From Pseudonocardia kunmingensis (GTDB taxonomy: Bacteria > Actinomycetota > Actinomycetes > Mycobacteriales > Pseudonocardiaceae), in contig NZ_VFPA01000002.1 of assembly GCF_006716445.1 (NCBI RefSeq), positions 1,488,001 through 1,552,000 on the forward strand: a stretch of DNA of 64,000 bases, in the 5' to 3' direction. Numbering within the stretch: the stretch's first letter is position 1; every line of letters starts with the position of its first letter. Below, in pieces: positions 24,694 to 32,886 of this stretch. The notes beneath the pieces were generated by a model, which saw only the letters and a program-made list of their open reading frames with translations, made no database searches and had not been told where the DNA came from. Position numbers and translations under genes: made by a program.

Positions 24694-27378
24694 TTGACCA
24701 CGTCCAGCCAGGGGACGTCCGCCCCGCCGGCGAGCGCCGCCCGACAACCGGCCGCCGCCGAGGAGAGCGGCCGGATGACGCACCGGCAGACCCTGGAGGC
24801 GCTCTCCGGGATGTTGCTGGCGATGTTCACGGCGTTCCTGTCCTCGACGATCGTGTCGAACGCCCTGCCGACGATCATCACGGATCTGCACGGCACGCAG
24901 AGCCAGTACACGTGGGTGGTCACGGCGACCCTGCTCGCCTCCACGGCGACCACGCCGATCTGGGGCAAGCTCGCCGACCTGTTCAGCAAGAAGCTGCTCG
25001 TGCAGCTGGCGATCACGATCTTCACCGTCGGCTCGATCTTCGCCGGGTTCTCCCAGTCGGTCGGCACGCTGATCGCGTGGCGCGCCCTGCAGGGCCTCGG
25101 CCTGGGCGGCCTGCAGGCGCTGATCATGATCGTGATGGCCGCGATGATCAGCCCGCGCGAGCGGGGCCGCTACACCGGCGTGATCTCCACGGTCATGTCG
25201 GTGGCCCCGGTCGCGGGCCCGCTGATCGGCGGCGTCATCGTCGACACCGACTGGCTCGGCTGGCGGTGGTGCTTCTGGGTGGGCGCGCCGCTCGCCGTCC
25301 TCGCGCTGATCGTCGTGCAGCGCACGCTCAACCTCCCCGTCGTCAAGCGCAAGGTCAGCATCGACTACCTCGGCGCCGCGCTGATCGCCGGCGGCGTGTC
25401 GGCCCTGCTGATCTGGGTGACGCTCGCCGGGAACCAGTTCGCCTGGGGATCCGGCACCTCGCTCGGGCTGGCCGGGCTCGGCGCCCTGCTGATCGTGCTC
25501 TTCCTCGTCGTGGAGTCGCGGGCGAAGGAACCGGTCATCCCGCTGCGGCTGTTCCGCGACCGCACCACGACGCTGGCCACGATCGCGAGCATCTCCGTCG
25601 GTGTCGCCATGTTCGGCGGCGCCGTCTTCCTGGGCCAGTACTTCCAGATCGCGCGCGGCTACTCGCCGACCGTCGCCGGCCTGCTCATGCTCCCGATGAT
25701 CATCGGCTCGACGATCTCGGCCACCGTCTCGGGCTCGCTGATCACCCGGTTCGGGCGGTGGAAGGGCTACCTGGTCGCGGGTGCGCTGTTCATGCTCGGC
25801 GGGTTCGGCCTGCTGTCGACGATCGACCACGACACGAGCATGGTGCTGGTCGGCGCCTCGCTGTTCATCCTCGGCTCCGGCATGGGCATGCTGATGCAGA
25901 ACCTCGTGCTGGCCGTGCAGAACTCCGTCGCCGCCACCGACCTCGGCTCGGCCACGTCCACCGTCACGTTCTTCCGCTCGATGGGCGGCACGGTCGGGGT
26001 GTCGGTGCTGGGCGCCATCCTGGCGGCGCGGGTCACGACGCTCACCACCGAGGGGCTGGGCGCGGCCGGGATCACCGCGCCGCCCGGCGGGGTCGGTGAG
26101 GTCGGGATCGGCAGCCTGAACGAGCTGCCGCCCGCACTCGCGGGCATCGTGCGGGCCGCCTACGGCGACGCGACCGCGCAGATCTTCCTGGTCGCCGGTG
26201 CGCTCGCGGTCGTCACGATCCTCGCGGTGCTGTTCATCCGGGAGGTCCCGCTGAGCACCGAGACCGGCCTGGAGCGGGAGCGGTCCGAGGCGGGGGCGCC
26301 CGGCGCGGCCACGGCCGGCACCGAGCCGGTGCCCGCCGTCGCCGCCGCGGCCAACGGGCGAGCCCGCGCCGGGTGGGACACGCCTGCGCAGGCCATCGCC
26401 CACGCCCCGGACTTCCGGCCGGGGGCGGGTCACCCCGCGCCCGGCAACGGGACGCACACCGTGGGCGCGCAGCACGCCGTGCCCACCACCGCCCCCACCG
26501 CGCCCGCCACCTCGCCCGCCGCCGAGCCCGCCGGCGAGCGCCCCTCGCCGCGGCCCACGCCCGGGCCCGGCATCCACGGCACCGTGTCGCGGGGTGACGG
26601 TGCCGGCCTGGGCGGCGCCGTCGTCACGGTCGCGGACCAGGGCGGGCGGCACGAGACGAGCACCACCACCGGTCGCGACGGCGCGTACCGGCTGACGCTG
26701 CCGACCGGGGGCACCTACCTCGTCGTCGCGGCGTCGGGCGCCTACGAGCCGCACGCGGCGCTGGTGCCGGTGGCCGACCGCCCGGCCCGCCACGACATCG
26801 CGCTGAGCGGCACGAGCGGGGTGCAGGGCGTCGTCACGTGCGCCGGCCCCGGCGGCGAGACCGTCCCCGTCGTCGACGCCGCGGTCACGCTGATCGACGT
26901 GCAGGGGGCCGTCTCCGGTGCCACCGCCACCGACGCCGCGGGCCGCTACCGGCTGCTGGGCGTGCCGCACGGCCAGTACACGCTGGTCGCCGCGGCGCCC
27001 GGCCGCCCGCCCGCGGCGGCGAGCGTCCGGTTGAGCGCCGGCACCCGCACCGAGCGCAACCTCGCGCTGCCCGCCCGCGCGGTGTTGCGCGGCAGCGTCA
27101 CCGCGGCGAGCAGCGGGGCTCCGGTGGGGGAGGCGCTGGCCACGCTCGTGGACCCCGAAGGCGGCGTCGTCGCGTCGGCGGTCACCGGGCCGGACGGGAC
27201 GTTCGAGTTCCCCGACCTGGCCCCGGGCACCTACACCCTCACCGCGCGCGGGTACGCGCCGGTCGCGCAGGTGGTGCAGGTGACCGCCGGGTCGGTGGCG
27301 ACCGCCGCCGTCGCGCTCACCGCGCCGGCCACCGGCCACCCGCAGCCGGCCCCGGCCGAGGCCAGGAGCCTGCGGTGA
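24694..27378 (+). CDS. DHA2-type MFS exporter with three C-terminal carboxypeptidase-regulatory-like repeats
   Basis: The first 520 of 894 residues are a 14-helix drug:H+ antiporter (EmrB/QacA type): ALPTIITDLHG in helix 1, GKLADLFSKK after helix 2, and motif C GPLIGGVIVD in helix 5. A low-complexity Pro/Ala/Thr linker of about 100 residues follows. Then come three related beta-sandwich repeats (about 626-705, 708-793 and 797-878), each with a GxVT... start and a DGxYRL/GxYTL core typical of carboxypeptidase-regulatory-like domains. In a 14-helix protein the tail should face the cytoplasm, which is odd because these domains are usually extracellular. The start is TTG behind a strong site (GAGGAGAAG). 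The stop overlaps the YceI gene (GTGA). Confidence 0.9.
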   Translation: MTTSSQGTSAPPASAARQPAAAEESGRMTHRQTLEALSGMLLAMFTAFLSSTIVSNALPTIITDLHGTQSQYTWVVTATLLASTATTPIWGKLADLFSKKLLVQLAITIFTVGSIFAGFSQSVGTLIAWRALQGLGLGGLQALIMIVMAAMISPRERGRYTGVISTVMSVAPVAGPLIGGVIVDTDWLGWRWCFWVGAPLAVLALIVVQRTLNLPVVKRKVSIDYLGAALIAGGVSALLIWVTLAGNQFAWGSGTSLGLAGLGALLIVLFLVVESRAKEPVIPLRLFRDRTTTLATIASISVGVAMFGGAVFLGQYFQIARGYSPTVAGLLMLPMIIGSTISATVSGSLITRFGRWKGYLVAGALFMLGGFGLLSTIDHDTSMVLVGASLFILGSGMGMLMQNLVLAVQNSVAATDLGSATSTVTFFRSMGGTVGVSVLGAILAARVTTLTTEGLGAAGITAPPGGVGEVGIGSLNELPPALAGIVRAAYGDATAQIFLVAGALAVVTILAVLFIREVPLSTETGLERERSEAGAPGAATAGTEPVPAVAAAANGRARAGWDTPAQAIAHAPDFRPGAGHPAPGNGTHTVGAQHAVPTTAPTAPATSPAAEPAGERPSPRPTPGPGIHGTVSRGDGAGLGGAVVTVADQGGRHETSTTTGRDGAYRLTLPTGGTYLVVAASGAYEPHAALVPVADRPARHDIALSGTSGVQGVVTCAGPGGETVPVVDAAVTLIDVQGAVSGATATDAAGRYRLLGVPHGQYTLVAAAPGRPPAAASVRLSAGTRTERNLALPARAVLRGSVTAASSGAPVGEALATLVDPEGGVVASAVTGPDGTFEFPDLAPGTYTLTARGYAPVAQVVQVTAGSVATAAVALTAPATGHPQPAPAEARSLR

Positions 27379-28181
27379 ACGGGGGCGCGGTCACCGGGAG
27401 GCTGACCACGCCGGACGGCTGGCCCATCGCGGGCGGCACCGTCACGGCGGTCGATTCCACGGGCGGGCAGGGCGCGCGGACGACCAGCGGCGACGACGGC
27501 CACTTCCTGCTCGACGGGCTCGCCACCGGCGCGTACACCCTGGTCGTCGCGAGCGCCGGGCACGAGCCGGTGGCCAGCTCCGTCGCGGTGGCCGACGGCG
27601 GCATCACGCCGCTCGGCGTGCTGGAGCTGGCCCGCGCGGGCGGCGCCGTGCTGCCCGCGCCGGGCACGTGGACGATCGACCCGCAGCACTCCAGCATCCG
27701 GGCCACCGCCCTGCACCTGGGGATGAGCCGGATCCACGGCCGGGTGCGCCGCTTCGGCGGCCGGATCGAGGTGGCCGACCCGCTGGAGGGCAGCTCGGTC
27801 GAGGTGACGATGGACCCGGGCAGCGTCCACTCCGACGACCCGGACCGCGACGCCCACCTGCGCAGCGCCGACTTCCTGGACGTCGAGCGCCACCGGGAGA
27901 TCGGCTACAAGAGCGAGGGGCTGCGGCGCCTCGATGCCGAGCACTGGATCCTCGACGGGGTGCTCACGCTCAAGGACGTGAGCGCGCCGGTGCCGCTGCA
28001 CGTCGTCTACGGCGGCACCGGGCCGGACCTGTTCGGCGGGGTGCGCGCAGCGTTCTCGGCCAGCACCGAGATCGCGCGCGACGACTTCGCGGTCAGCTGG
28101 AACCAGTCCGTGCTCTCCGGCGTGCTGGCGGTCGGGCGGACGCTGCGCATCGAGATCGACATCCAGGCCGTCCGCTCCTGA
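27375..28181 (+). CDS. YceI family protein with N-terminal carboxypeptidase-regulatory-like repeat
   Basis: Residues about 1-85 of 268 form a beta-sandwich repeat (GAVTGRLTTPDGWPIAGG, DGHFLLDGLATGAYTLVVA) of the same kind as the three repeats on the preceding exporter. Residues about 95-265 are a YceI lipocalin-like domain: GTWTIDPQHSSI, SADFLDVERH, LTLKDVSAPV and the terminal VGRTLRIEIDIQA. YceI proteins bind long isoprenoid or amphiphilic molecules in their barrel. No signal peptide is present, so this copy appears cytoplasmic. The GTG overlaps the exporter stop, so the two are co-translated; a hand-off of a lipophilic substrate to the exporter is a reasonable but unproven idea. It ends 7 bases before a convergent gene. 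Confidence 0.9.
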   Translation: MNGGAVTGRLTTPDGWPIAGGTVTAVDSTGGQGARTTSGDDGHFLLDGLATGAYTLVVASAGHEPVASSVAVADGGITPLGVLELARAGGAVLPAPGTWTIDPQHSSIRATALHLGMSRIHGRVRRFGGRIEVADPLEGSSVEVTMDPGSVHSDDPDRDAHLRSADFLDVERHREIGYKSEGLRRLDAEHWILDGVLTLKDVSAPVPLHVVYGGTGPDLFGGVRAAFSASTEIARDDFAVSWNQSVLSGVLAVGRTLRIEIDIQAVRS

Positions 28182-28188
28182 CCCCGGG

Positions 28189-28836
28189 TCACAGCATGCG
28201 GCTCAGGTGCCGTTCCCGGCGGATCACGGTGTGCCGAAGCACCAGACCGACGTGCGTGCCGACGACCGCGAAGAACACGACGTGGGCGGCGACGTGCAGG
28301 GCGACGGGAGCGACCCCGGCCACCAGGAGCAGGCCGCTCGCCGGTACGAGCAGGAGCAGTGCGAGCAGCGCCTTCTCCAGCACCGACTCGAGCCTGCGCT
28401 CCCCGGCGCTGAGGGATTCGGCCCACGGCGGCAGCGGTGTCGTCGCCCGCCACAGCAGCCGGACCACGGCCACAACGATGATCGACAGCCCCAGGAGCAC
28501 GTGCCACTCGGGCAGCGACAGCCCGTCGCCGAACGCGCGGCCCGAGAACAGCCCGGACAGCGCGTCCCCGACGACGTCGTCCTGGCGGGCGTCGAGCGCG
28601 TCCTCGCGCAGCTCCAGCTGCTCCTCGCAGCGCTCCTCGGCGGCCTCGCCCGCGTCGGTCTCCGCGCGGCAGCCGTCCTCGAGCGCGTCGAGCCGGTCCT
28701 CCTCGCGCTCCAGCGCGGGATCCTCGTCCGCCATCCGGTAGCCCACGACGAACTGCGCGGTGATCAGCCCGACGGTGAGCCAGTGCAGCGACTTGCTGAC
28801 CCGGCCGTAGCCGTGCGCGCCGTTGCGGAGGGGCAT
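28189..28836 (-). CDS. Cytochrome b561-like membrane protein with long charged insertion
   Basis: Four-helix membrane protein of 215 residues related to the CybB/cytochrome b561 family. The first helix contains LHWLTVGLI, the second begins EWHVLLGLS, and the last two contain LHVAAHVVFFAVVGTH, giving the histidines needed for two hemes. Between helix 1 and helix 2 lies an insertion of about 60 residues that is almost entirely Glu, Asp, Arg and Ala (for example EEDRLDALEDGC) with two cysteines. It should be helical and extracytoplasmic; normal b561 proteins have only a short loop here. The gene converges with the YceI gene (YceI and b561 are often linked in bacteria). Electron partner unknown. 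Confidence 0.82.
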   Translation of the reverse strand: MPLRNGAHGYGRVSKSLHWLTVGLITAQFVVGYRMADEDPALEREEDRLDALEDGCRAETDAGEAAEERCEEQLELREDALDARQDDVVGDALSGLFSGRAFGDGLSLPEWHVLLGLSIIVVAVVRLLWRATTPLPPWAESLSAGERRLESVLEKALLALLLLVPASGLLLVAGVAPVALHVAAHVVFFAVVGTHVGLVLRHTVIRRERHLSRML

Positions 28837-28864
28837 GCGGTGACGGTACGGGCGGGGAACCTGG

Positions 28865-29896
28865 TCAGGCGAGCTCCGCGCGCAGGAGGCGGGCGGCCCC
28901 GGCCAGCGCCTGCATCTTGCCGAAGGCCGAGGCGCGTGGGAGGTACTTCATCCCGCAGTCGGAGGCGGGGACGACCTGCGCGGGCGGGAGGTGGTCGAAG
29001 GCGCGGCGGATGCGGGTGGCCACCGTCTCGACGCCCTCGACCTCCGGGGTGGACAGGTCCAGCACCCCCAGGATGATCGTCTTCTGGCTGAGGTCGGCCA
29101 GCACGCCGAGGTCGAGCCCGGACTGGGCGGTCTCGATCGAGATCTGGTCGGCGGAGCAGCCTGCGAGCTCGGGCAGGAACGAGTAGCCCTCCGGGCGCTC
29201 GTGGATGATCGCGGCATAGCCGAAGCACAGGTGCACCGCGGTGGTGCCGGTGATGCCGTCGAGCGCGGCGTCGAGGGCGTTCAGCCCGTAGGCGCGCGCG
29301 GCGTCCGGGCGGGCCTGCAGGTACGGCTCGTCGATCTGGACGATGTCGGCGCCCGCCGCGAACAGGTCGGTGATCTCGGCGTTGACGGCCGCCGCGTAGG
29401 CCATCGCGGCCGCTTCCGCGTCGGGGTAGTGGTCGTTCTGCGCCTGCTGCGCCATCGTGAACGGTCCCGGCACGGTCATCTTGATCGTCCGGTCGGTGTG
29501 GGCGCGCAGGAAGCGCAGGTCCTCGACCTCCACCGGGTGCGGGCGCGCGATCGGCCCGACGATCCGGGGCACCGGGTTGGGGTGGCCGCTGCGGTCGAGG
29601 GCGGTGCCCGGGTTGTCGACGTCGACGCCCTCGAGCGCGGTGGCGAAGTGGTTGCTGTAGCTCTCCCGCCGGATCTCGCCGTCGGTGACGATGTCGAGGC
29701 CGGCCTCCTCCTGCGCCCGGATCGCGACGACGGTGGCGTCGTCCTGCGCCTCGGCCAGGTGCTCGGGCGGGATGCGCCACAGCTCCTTCGCCCGCACGCG
29801 GGGCGGGAAGCGGCCGGCGAGCTTCGCGCGGTCGATCAGCCAGTCGGGCTGGGCGTAGCTCCCCACCAGCGATGTCGGCAGCAGCGGAAGCGACAC
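28865..29896 (-). CDS. Stand-alone MetE-like (cobalamin-independent methionine synthase family) protein
   Basis: A 343-residue TIM-barrel protein matching the catalytic C-terminal half of MetE only. The start reads LLPTSLVGSYAQP and IVTDGEIRRES; zinc ligands appear as VHLCFG (His and Cys) and, near the end, SDCGMKYLPR (Cys). It lacks the N-terminal half of MetE, so it is not ordinary methionine synthase, and the window also encodes MetH. The same family contains epoxyalkane:coenzyme M transferases and archaeal core methyltransferases, so an alkyl or thiol transfer is the likely chemistry. Last gene of the dioxygenase/CoA-transferase operon, 18 bases after the dehydrogenase gene; GTG start behind GAGGAG. 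Function unknown. Confidence 0.85.
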   Translation of the reverse strand: MSLPLLPTSLVGSYAQPDWLIDRAKLAGRFPPRVRAKELWRIPPEHLAEAQDDATVVAIRAQEEAGLDIVTDGEIRRESYSNHFATALEGVDVDNPGTALDRSGHPNPVPRIVGPIARPHPVEVEDLRFLRAHTDRTIKMTVPGPFTMAQQAQNDHYPDAEAAAMAYAAAVNAEITDLFAAGADIVQIDEPYLQARPDAARAYGLNALDAALDGITGTTAVHLCFGYAAIIHERPEGYSFLPELAGCSADQISIETAQSGLDLGVLADLSQKTIILGVLDLSTPEVEGVETVATRIRRAFDHLPPAQVVPASDCGMKYLPRASAFGKMQALAGAARLLRAELA

Positions 29897-29914
29897 GGTT
29901 GCTCCTCGGGAGGT

Positions 29915-30868
29915 CTACGGGGTCAGGACGATCCGGCCTGCGGCGCCGCCTGCGGCCTGGCGCTCCCAGGCGGACGGGGCCTGCTCCAGCGGGACGCGCT
30001 CGTGCGCGACCGCCAGTGCGCCCCGGGCGACGGCGTCGGCGACGGTCCGGATCGCGTCGGCCCGGCGTTCGGGGGAGAGCTCGTTGTTGGTGTAGCCCAG
30101 CAGCCGCAGCGACCGGCTGCGCAGCGTGGAGGAGTCGATGGGGGAGGTCTCCCCGGCCGAGCCGCCCAGGTTGACCAGCCGCCCGCCCGGGCGCAGCACC
30201 CGCGCGGCCGCCGCGGCGGGGGCGCCGAACAGCGGGTCGAGCACGAGGTCGGCCGGCCCGTCGCAGGCCTCGGCGAGGCGGTCGGCCAGCTCGACGTGGT
30301 CGTCGGTGTCGAGCGCGACGACGGCATCGGCCCCGGCGTCGCGGGCGCGCTGCTGCGCCGCCTCGGACCGCGCGGCGGCGACGACCCGCCGCGCGCCGGC
30401 CGCCCGGGCGACCTGCACCGCGGCCTGCCCCACGACGCCACCCGCCCCGAGCACGACGACCTGCTCGCCCGCGGCGAGCTCACCGCGCCAGGTCAGGCCG
30501 AGGTAGGCCGCGACGGCGGACAGGCCCGCGGCCGCGACGGCCACCGGGTCGGCGCCGGCCGGGAGCTCCACCAGGTCGGCCTCCGGCACCGCCGCGACCG
30601 CGGCCATGCTCCCGTCACCCGGCGCCATGCCGGCCGAGGTCGGGAACCAGACGGTGCGCCCGTCCGCGTGGCCGACGCCCTGCACCCCGGGCACGTAGGG
30701 CGCGGCGGGCCGGCCGAAGTACGACGTGCCGGAGGCGCACAGCAGGTCCAGCGGGGTGATCGGTGCGGCGAGCACCTCGACGAGCACGTACCCGCCCGCC
30801 GCGGCGGGCGGCTCCTTCCCGGTCACCACCGGTGGCCGGCCGAGCTCCTCGATCTGCGCGGCCCTCAC
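29915..30868 (-). CDS. Zinc-type alcohol dehydrogenase/quinone oxidoreductase family protein (MDR)
   Basis: NAD(P)-dependent oxidoreductase of 317 residues in the medium-chain dehydrogenase/reductase superfamily. The N-terminal GroES-like domain (ITPLDLLCASG, PYVPGVQGVG) lacks the set of cysteines that bind structural zinc, so it resembles quinone oxidoreductases. The Rossmann domain has VVVLGAGGVVGQAAVQVARA for the dinucleotide. Typical substrates are enones, quinones or alcohols. The GTG start overlaps the LigA gene stop (GTGA). In this operon it could reduce or oxidise an intermediate of ring cleavage; that is inference. Confidence 0.88.
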   Translation of the reverse strand: MRAAQIEELGRPPVVTGKEPPAAAGGYVLVEVLAAPITPLDLLCASGTSYFGRPAAPYVPGVQGVGHADGRTVWFPTSAGMAPGDGSMAAVAAVPEADLVELPAGADPVAVAAAGLSAVAAYLGLTWRGELAAGEQVVVLGAGGVVGQAAVQVARAAGARRVVAAARSEAAQQRARDAGADAVVALDTDDHVELADRLAEACDGPADLVLDPLFGAPAAAAARVLRPGGRLVNLGGSAGETSPIDSSTLRSRSLRLLGYTNNELSPERRADAIRTVADAVARGALAVAHERVPLEQAPSAWERQAAGGAAGRIVLTP

Positions 30869-31227
30869 GTCGCGATGTCCGGGTAGGGCAGCGAGAAGTG
30901 CGCGAGCCTGCGCGCGTACTCCTTCTGGAAGCCCAGCGGCTCGGCGTGGTCGCGTTCGAACATCGCGATGAACAGCGTGAGCGTCAGGAACGGGTGGGCA
31001 CCCATCGCGAAGAGCGCCGGGTAGTCGTGGTTGGCCAGCGCCTCGCGTTCGGCGTCGTCGAAGGCGAGCCAGGTGGAGCGCTCCGCGTCGACGCAGTTCA
31101 GCAGCCGGTTGGCGTGCTCGGCCTCCCACCAACCGACGGTCTCGCGCGGCTGCTCGCGGTAGCGCTCGACGAGCGCGGCGTCGCGGTCGACGGTGAACAG
31201 GAACTTGTTCAGCAGGTACCTGCTCAC
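30865..31227 (-). CDS. LigA-type small subunit of extradiol ring-cleavage dioxygenase
   Basis: A helical protein of 120 residues matching the protocatechuate 4,5-dioxygenase alpha (LigA) family: YLLNKFLFTVDRD at the start, then a central segment (REALANHDYPALFAMGAHPFLTLTL) that in LigA closes over the active site of LigB. The GTG start overlaps the LigB gene stop and the gene stop overlaps the dehydrogenase start, so it is co-translated with its partner. The length is normal (about 120-140). Frames upstream of the GTG are shadows of LigB. Aromatic substrate not determined. Confidence 0.9.
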   Translation of the reverse strand: MSRYLLNKFLFTVDRDAALVERYREQPRETVGWWEAEHANRLLNCVDAERSTWLAFDDAEREALANHDYPALFAMGAHPFLTLTLFIAMFERDHAEPLGFQKEYARRLAHFSLPYPDIAT

Positions 31228-32084
31228 GACCGGGCCTCCGGGTACCAGGTGAAGTAGGCCTCCATGGTGTGGAACAGGTCGTAGGTGTCGACGTAGTCGG
31301 CCTTCCGGCCCTCGCCGGCCACGCCCATCATCAGCATGAAGTCCATGAAGCCGTGGGTGGCGTTGCCCGGGGCGTGCAGGCTGTCCAGCGTGACCTCGGC
31401 CAGGCATCCCTCGACGTCACCCGAGGAGATCCACTCCACGGCCCTGCGGTCGAACTCCGGGTCGGGGCCGTGCGGGCCGAACTGGCGGGGCCCGCCCAGC
31501 TCCAGCGACAGGTGTCCGGTGCCGATGACCGCGACGCGCTGGTCCGACGGCCAGGACTCGACCAGCTCGCGGATGGTGCGCCCCAGCTGCACGAACCGCT
31601 TGGGCTGCGGCAGGGGCGGGGCGAAGATGTTGGTGTAGACCGGCACGATCGGCAGGTCGGCCTCGGGGCGCAGCGTGATGATCGGGCACGTGATCGAGTG
31701 GTCGATCCGCAGCTCGTTGGAGAACGCCAGGTCGAAGCCGGCGTCCAGGCCCTCGCGCAGGATGTGGGAGGATAGGTCCTCCTGGCCCTGCAGGACCATC
31801 CGCGGGAGGCCGAACTCGCGCTCCTCGTTGTACCAGTTGGCGTCGTAGACCGGAGCCTTCCCGACCAGGAACTGCGGCATGTTGTCCAGCCACAGCTGGT
31901 GGAAGTGGTCCGAGCCGACCATCACCAGCACGTCGGGCCGCGCGCGGGTGAGCGTCTCGCGGAACGCCTCGACCTTGCGCACCCACTCGTCGGCGAACGG
32001 CGGCCGGTCCTCGCCGGTCGCCGTGCTGGCCTTGTAGTAGAAGGGGTGGTGGGTGGACGCGATCACCGCGACCAGTTCAGCCAC
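31224..32084 (-). CDS. LigB-type catalytic subunit of extradiol ring-cleavage dioxygenase
   Basis: Class III extradiol dioxygenase of 286 residues that opens a catechol-like ring next to the hydroxyls using Fe(II) and O2. The iron-ligand region ASTHHPF (H12/H13) and VGSDHFH (H60/H62) match LigB, as do the later NELRIDHS and GTGHLSLELGGPR segments. Partner LigA is encoded next. Compared with protocatechuate 4,5-dioxygenase, no obvious 4,5-cleavage hydratase, dehydrogenase or aldolase (LigC, LigJ, LigK types) is nearby, so the substrate and downstream route differ or are encoded elsewhere. The GTG start overlaps the citryl-CoA lyase-like gene by 8 bases. Confidence 0.9.
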   Translation of the reverse strand: MAELVAVIASTHHPFYYKASTATGEDRPPFADEWVRKVEAFRETLTRARPDVLVMVGSDHFHQLWLDNMPQFLVGKAPVYDANWYNEEREFGLPRMVLQGQEDLSSHILREGLDAGFDLAFSNELRIDHSITCPIITLRPEADLPIVPVYTNIFAPPLPQPKRFVQLGRTIRELVESWPSDQRVAVIGTGHLSLELGGPRQFGPHGPDPEFDRRAVEWISSGDVEGCLAEVTLDSLHAPGNATHGFMDFMLMMGVAGEGRKADYVDTYDLFHTMEAYFTWYPEARS

Positions 32085-32886
32085 GCCGACCTCCCGGCTC
32101 GTAGGGATCGGGGTCGACGGACCGGTTGTGCAGGTCCACCGACAGGAAGATGTCGCCCGCGACCGGGTGGCGCAGCTCTTCGGCGAGCTGGCCGATCAGG
32201 CCCGCCGTGCGCGCGAGCAGCGCGAAGCCGCGCAGCAGCTCCAACGGCAGGCCCAGGTCGGCCAGCGCGGCGCCGCAGACCCCGGCCCCGTTGAGCGGCA
32301 GGGTCCTGCCGAGCACCTGGGGGTGCACCCGCCCGATCGCCGCGAACAGCGACAGGTGCGGGCCGTAGCACCCCTCCTCGGTGGCGATCTGCAGCAGCCG
32401 CGGCGTGCGCGGGTCGCCGTTCTTGTGCACGTGGTGGCCCAGGCCGGGCACGAACCGCTTCGCCTCGCGCTGCCGCCGCACGGTCTCGAGCGCGAGCGCG
32501 TCCCAGCCGGCGTCGTCGACGGGCAGCTCGCCGGGGAGCCGCTCGTGCAGGAAGCGGCCGCAGTCCTCGGTGACGCCGAGGAACCGGGAGCCGCCGCCGA
32601 GCAGCCCGGCCGCCAGCGCTCCCTGGACCGAGTCCGGCGCCGACAGATAGGTCAGCCGGGTGGTGATCGCGGTGGGTGTGAACCCGTGGTCGGCGAGCGC
32701 GGCGAGCACGGCCTCGAACACCCGCGTCTCGCCCGGCGTCGGGCGCCGCTGGGTGGCGAGCCAGAACGCCAGCTCCCCGAACCCGACCGAGCCCATGACG
32801 TCCTCGGCGAGGTCGTGCCCGAGCAGCGTGATCTTCTCCGTGCTGGAGGCGCCCAACGCGGTGGGGTACTCCCGAGGCGCGGTCAT
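32077..32886 (-). CDS. Citryl-CoA lyase/citrate synthase-like protein
   Basis: A 269-residue protein matching only the core of citrate synthase, as in citryl-CoA lyase. The key segment is VPGLGHHVHKNGDPRTPRLL, which contains the histidine that contacts the substrate. It is followed by LPLNGAGVCGAALADLGLP and EELRHPVAG, the arginine-containing region that binds carboxylates. Classical citrate synthases are 370-430 residues, so this is not the TCA enzyme. Citryl-CoA lyases split a CoA-activated tertiary-alcohol acid into acyl-CoA and a keto acid. The overlapping upstream CoA-transferase gene (ATGA) provides a plausible activating enzyme. The true substrate is unknown. Confidence 0.85.
   Translation of the reverse strand: MTAPREYPTALGASSTEKITLLGHDLAEDVMGSVGFGELAFWLATQRRPTPGETRVFEAVLAALADHGFTPTAITTRLTYLSAPDSVQGALAAGLLGGGSRFLGVTEDCGRFLHERLPGELPVDDAGWDALALETVRRQREAKRFVPGLGHHVHKNGDPRTPRLLQIATEEGCYGPHLSLFAAIGRVHPQVLGRTLPLNGAGVCGAALADLGLPLELLRGFALLARTAGLIGQLAEELRHPVAGDIFLSVDLHNRSVDPDPYEPGGRRG

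Noticed and set aside
28865..29896. Housekeeping methionine synthase MetE
   Set aside because: Only the catalytic half is present (343 of about 750 residues), and it sits in a catabolic operon.
32077..32886. TCA-cycle citrate synthase
   Set aside because: At 269 residues it lacks the N-terminal part and is coupled to a CoA-transferase gene, matching citryl-CoA lyase-type proteins.
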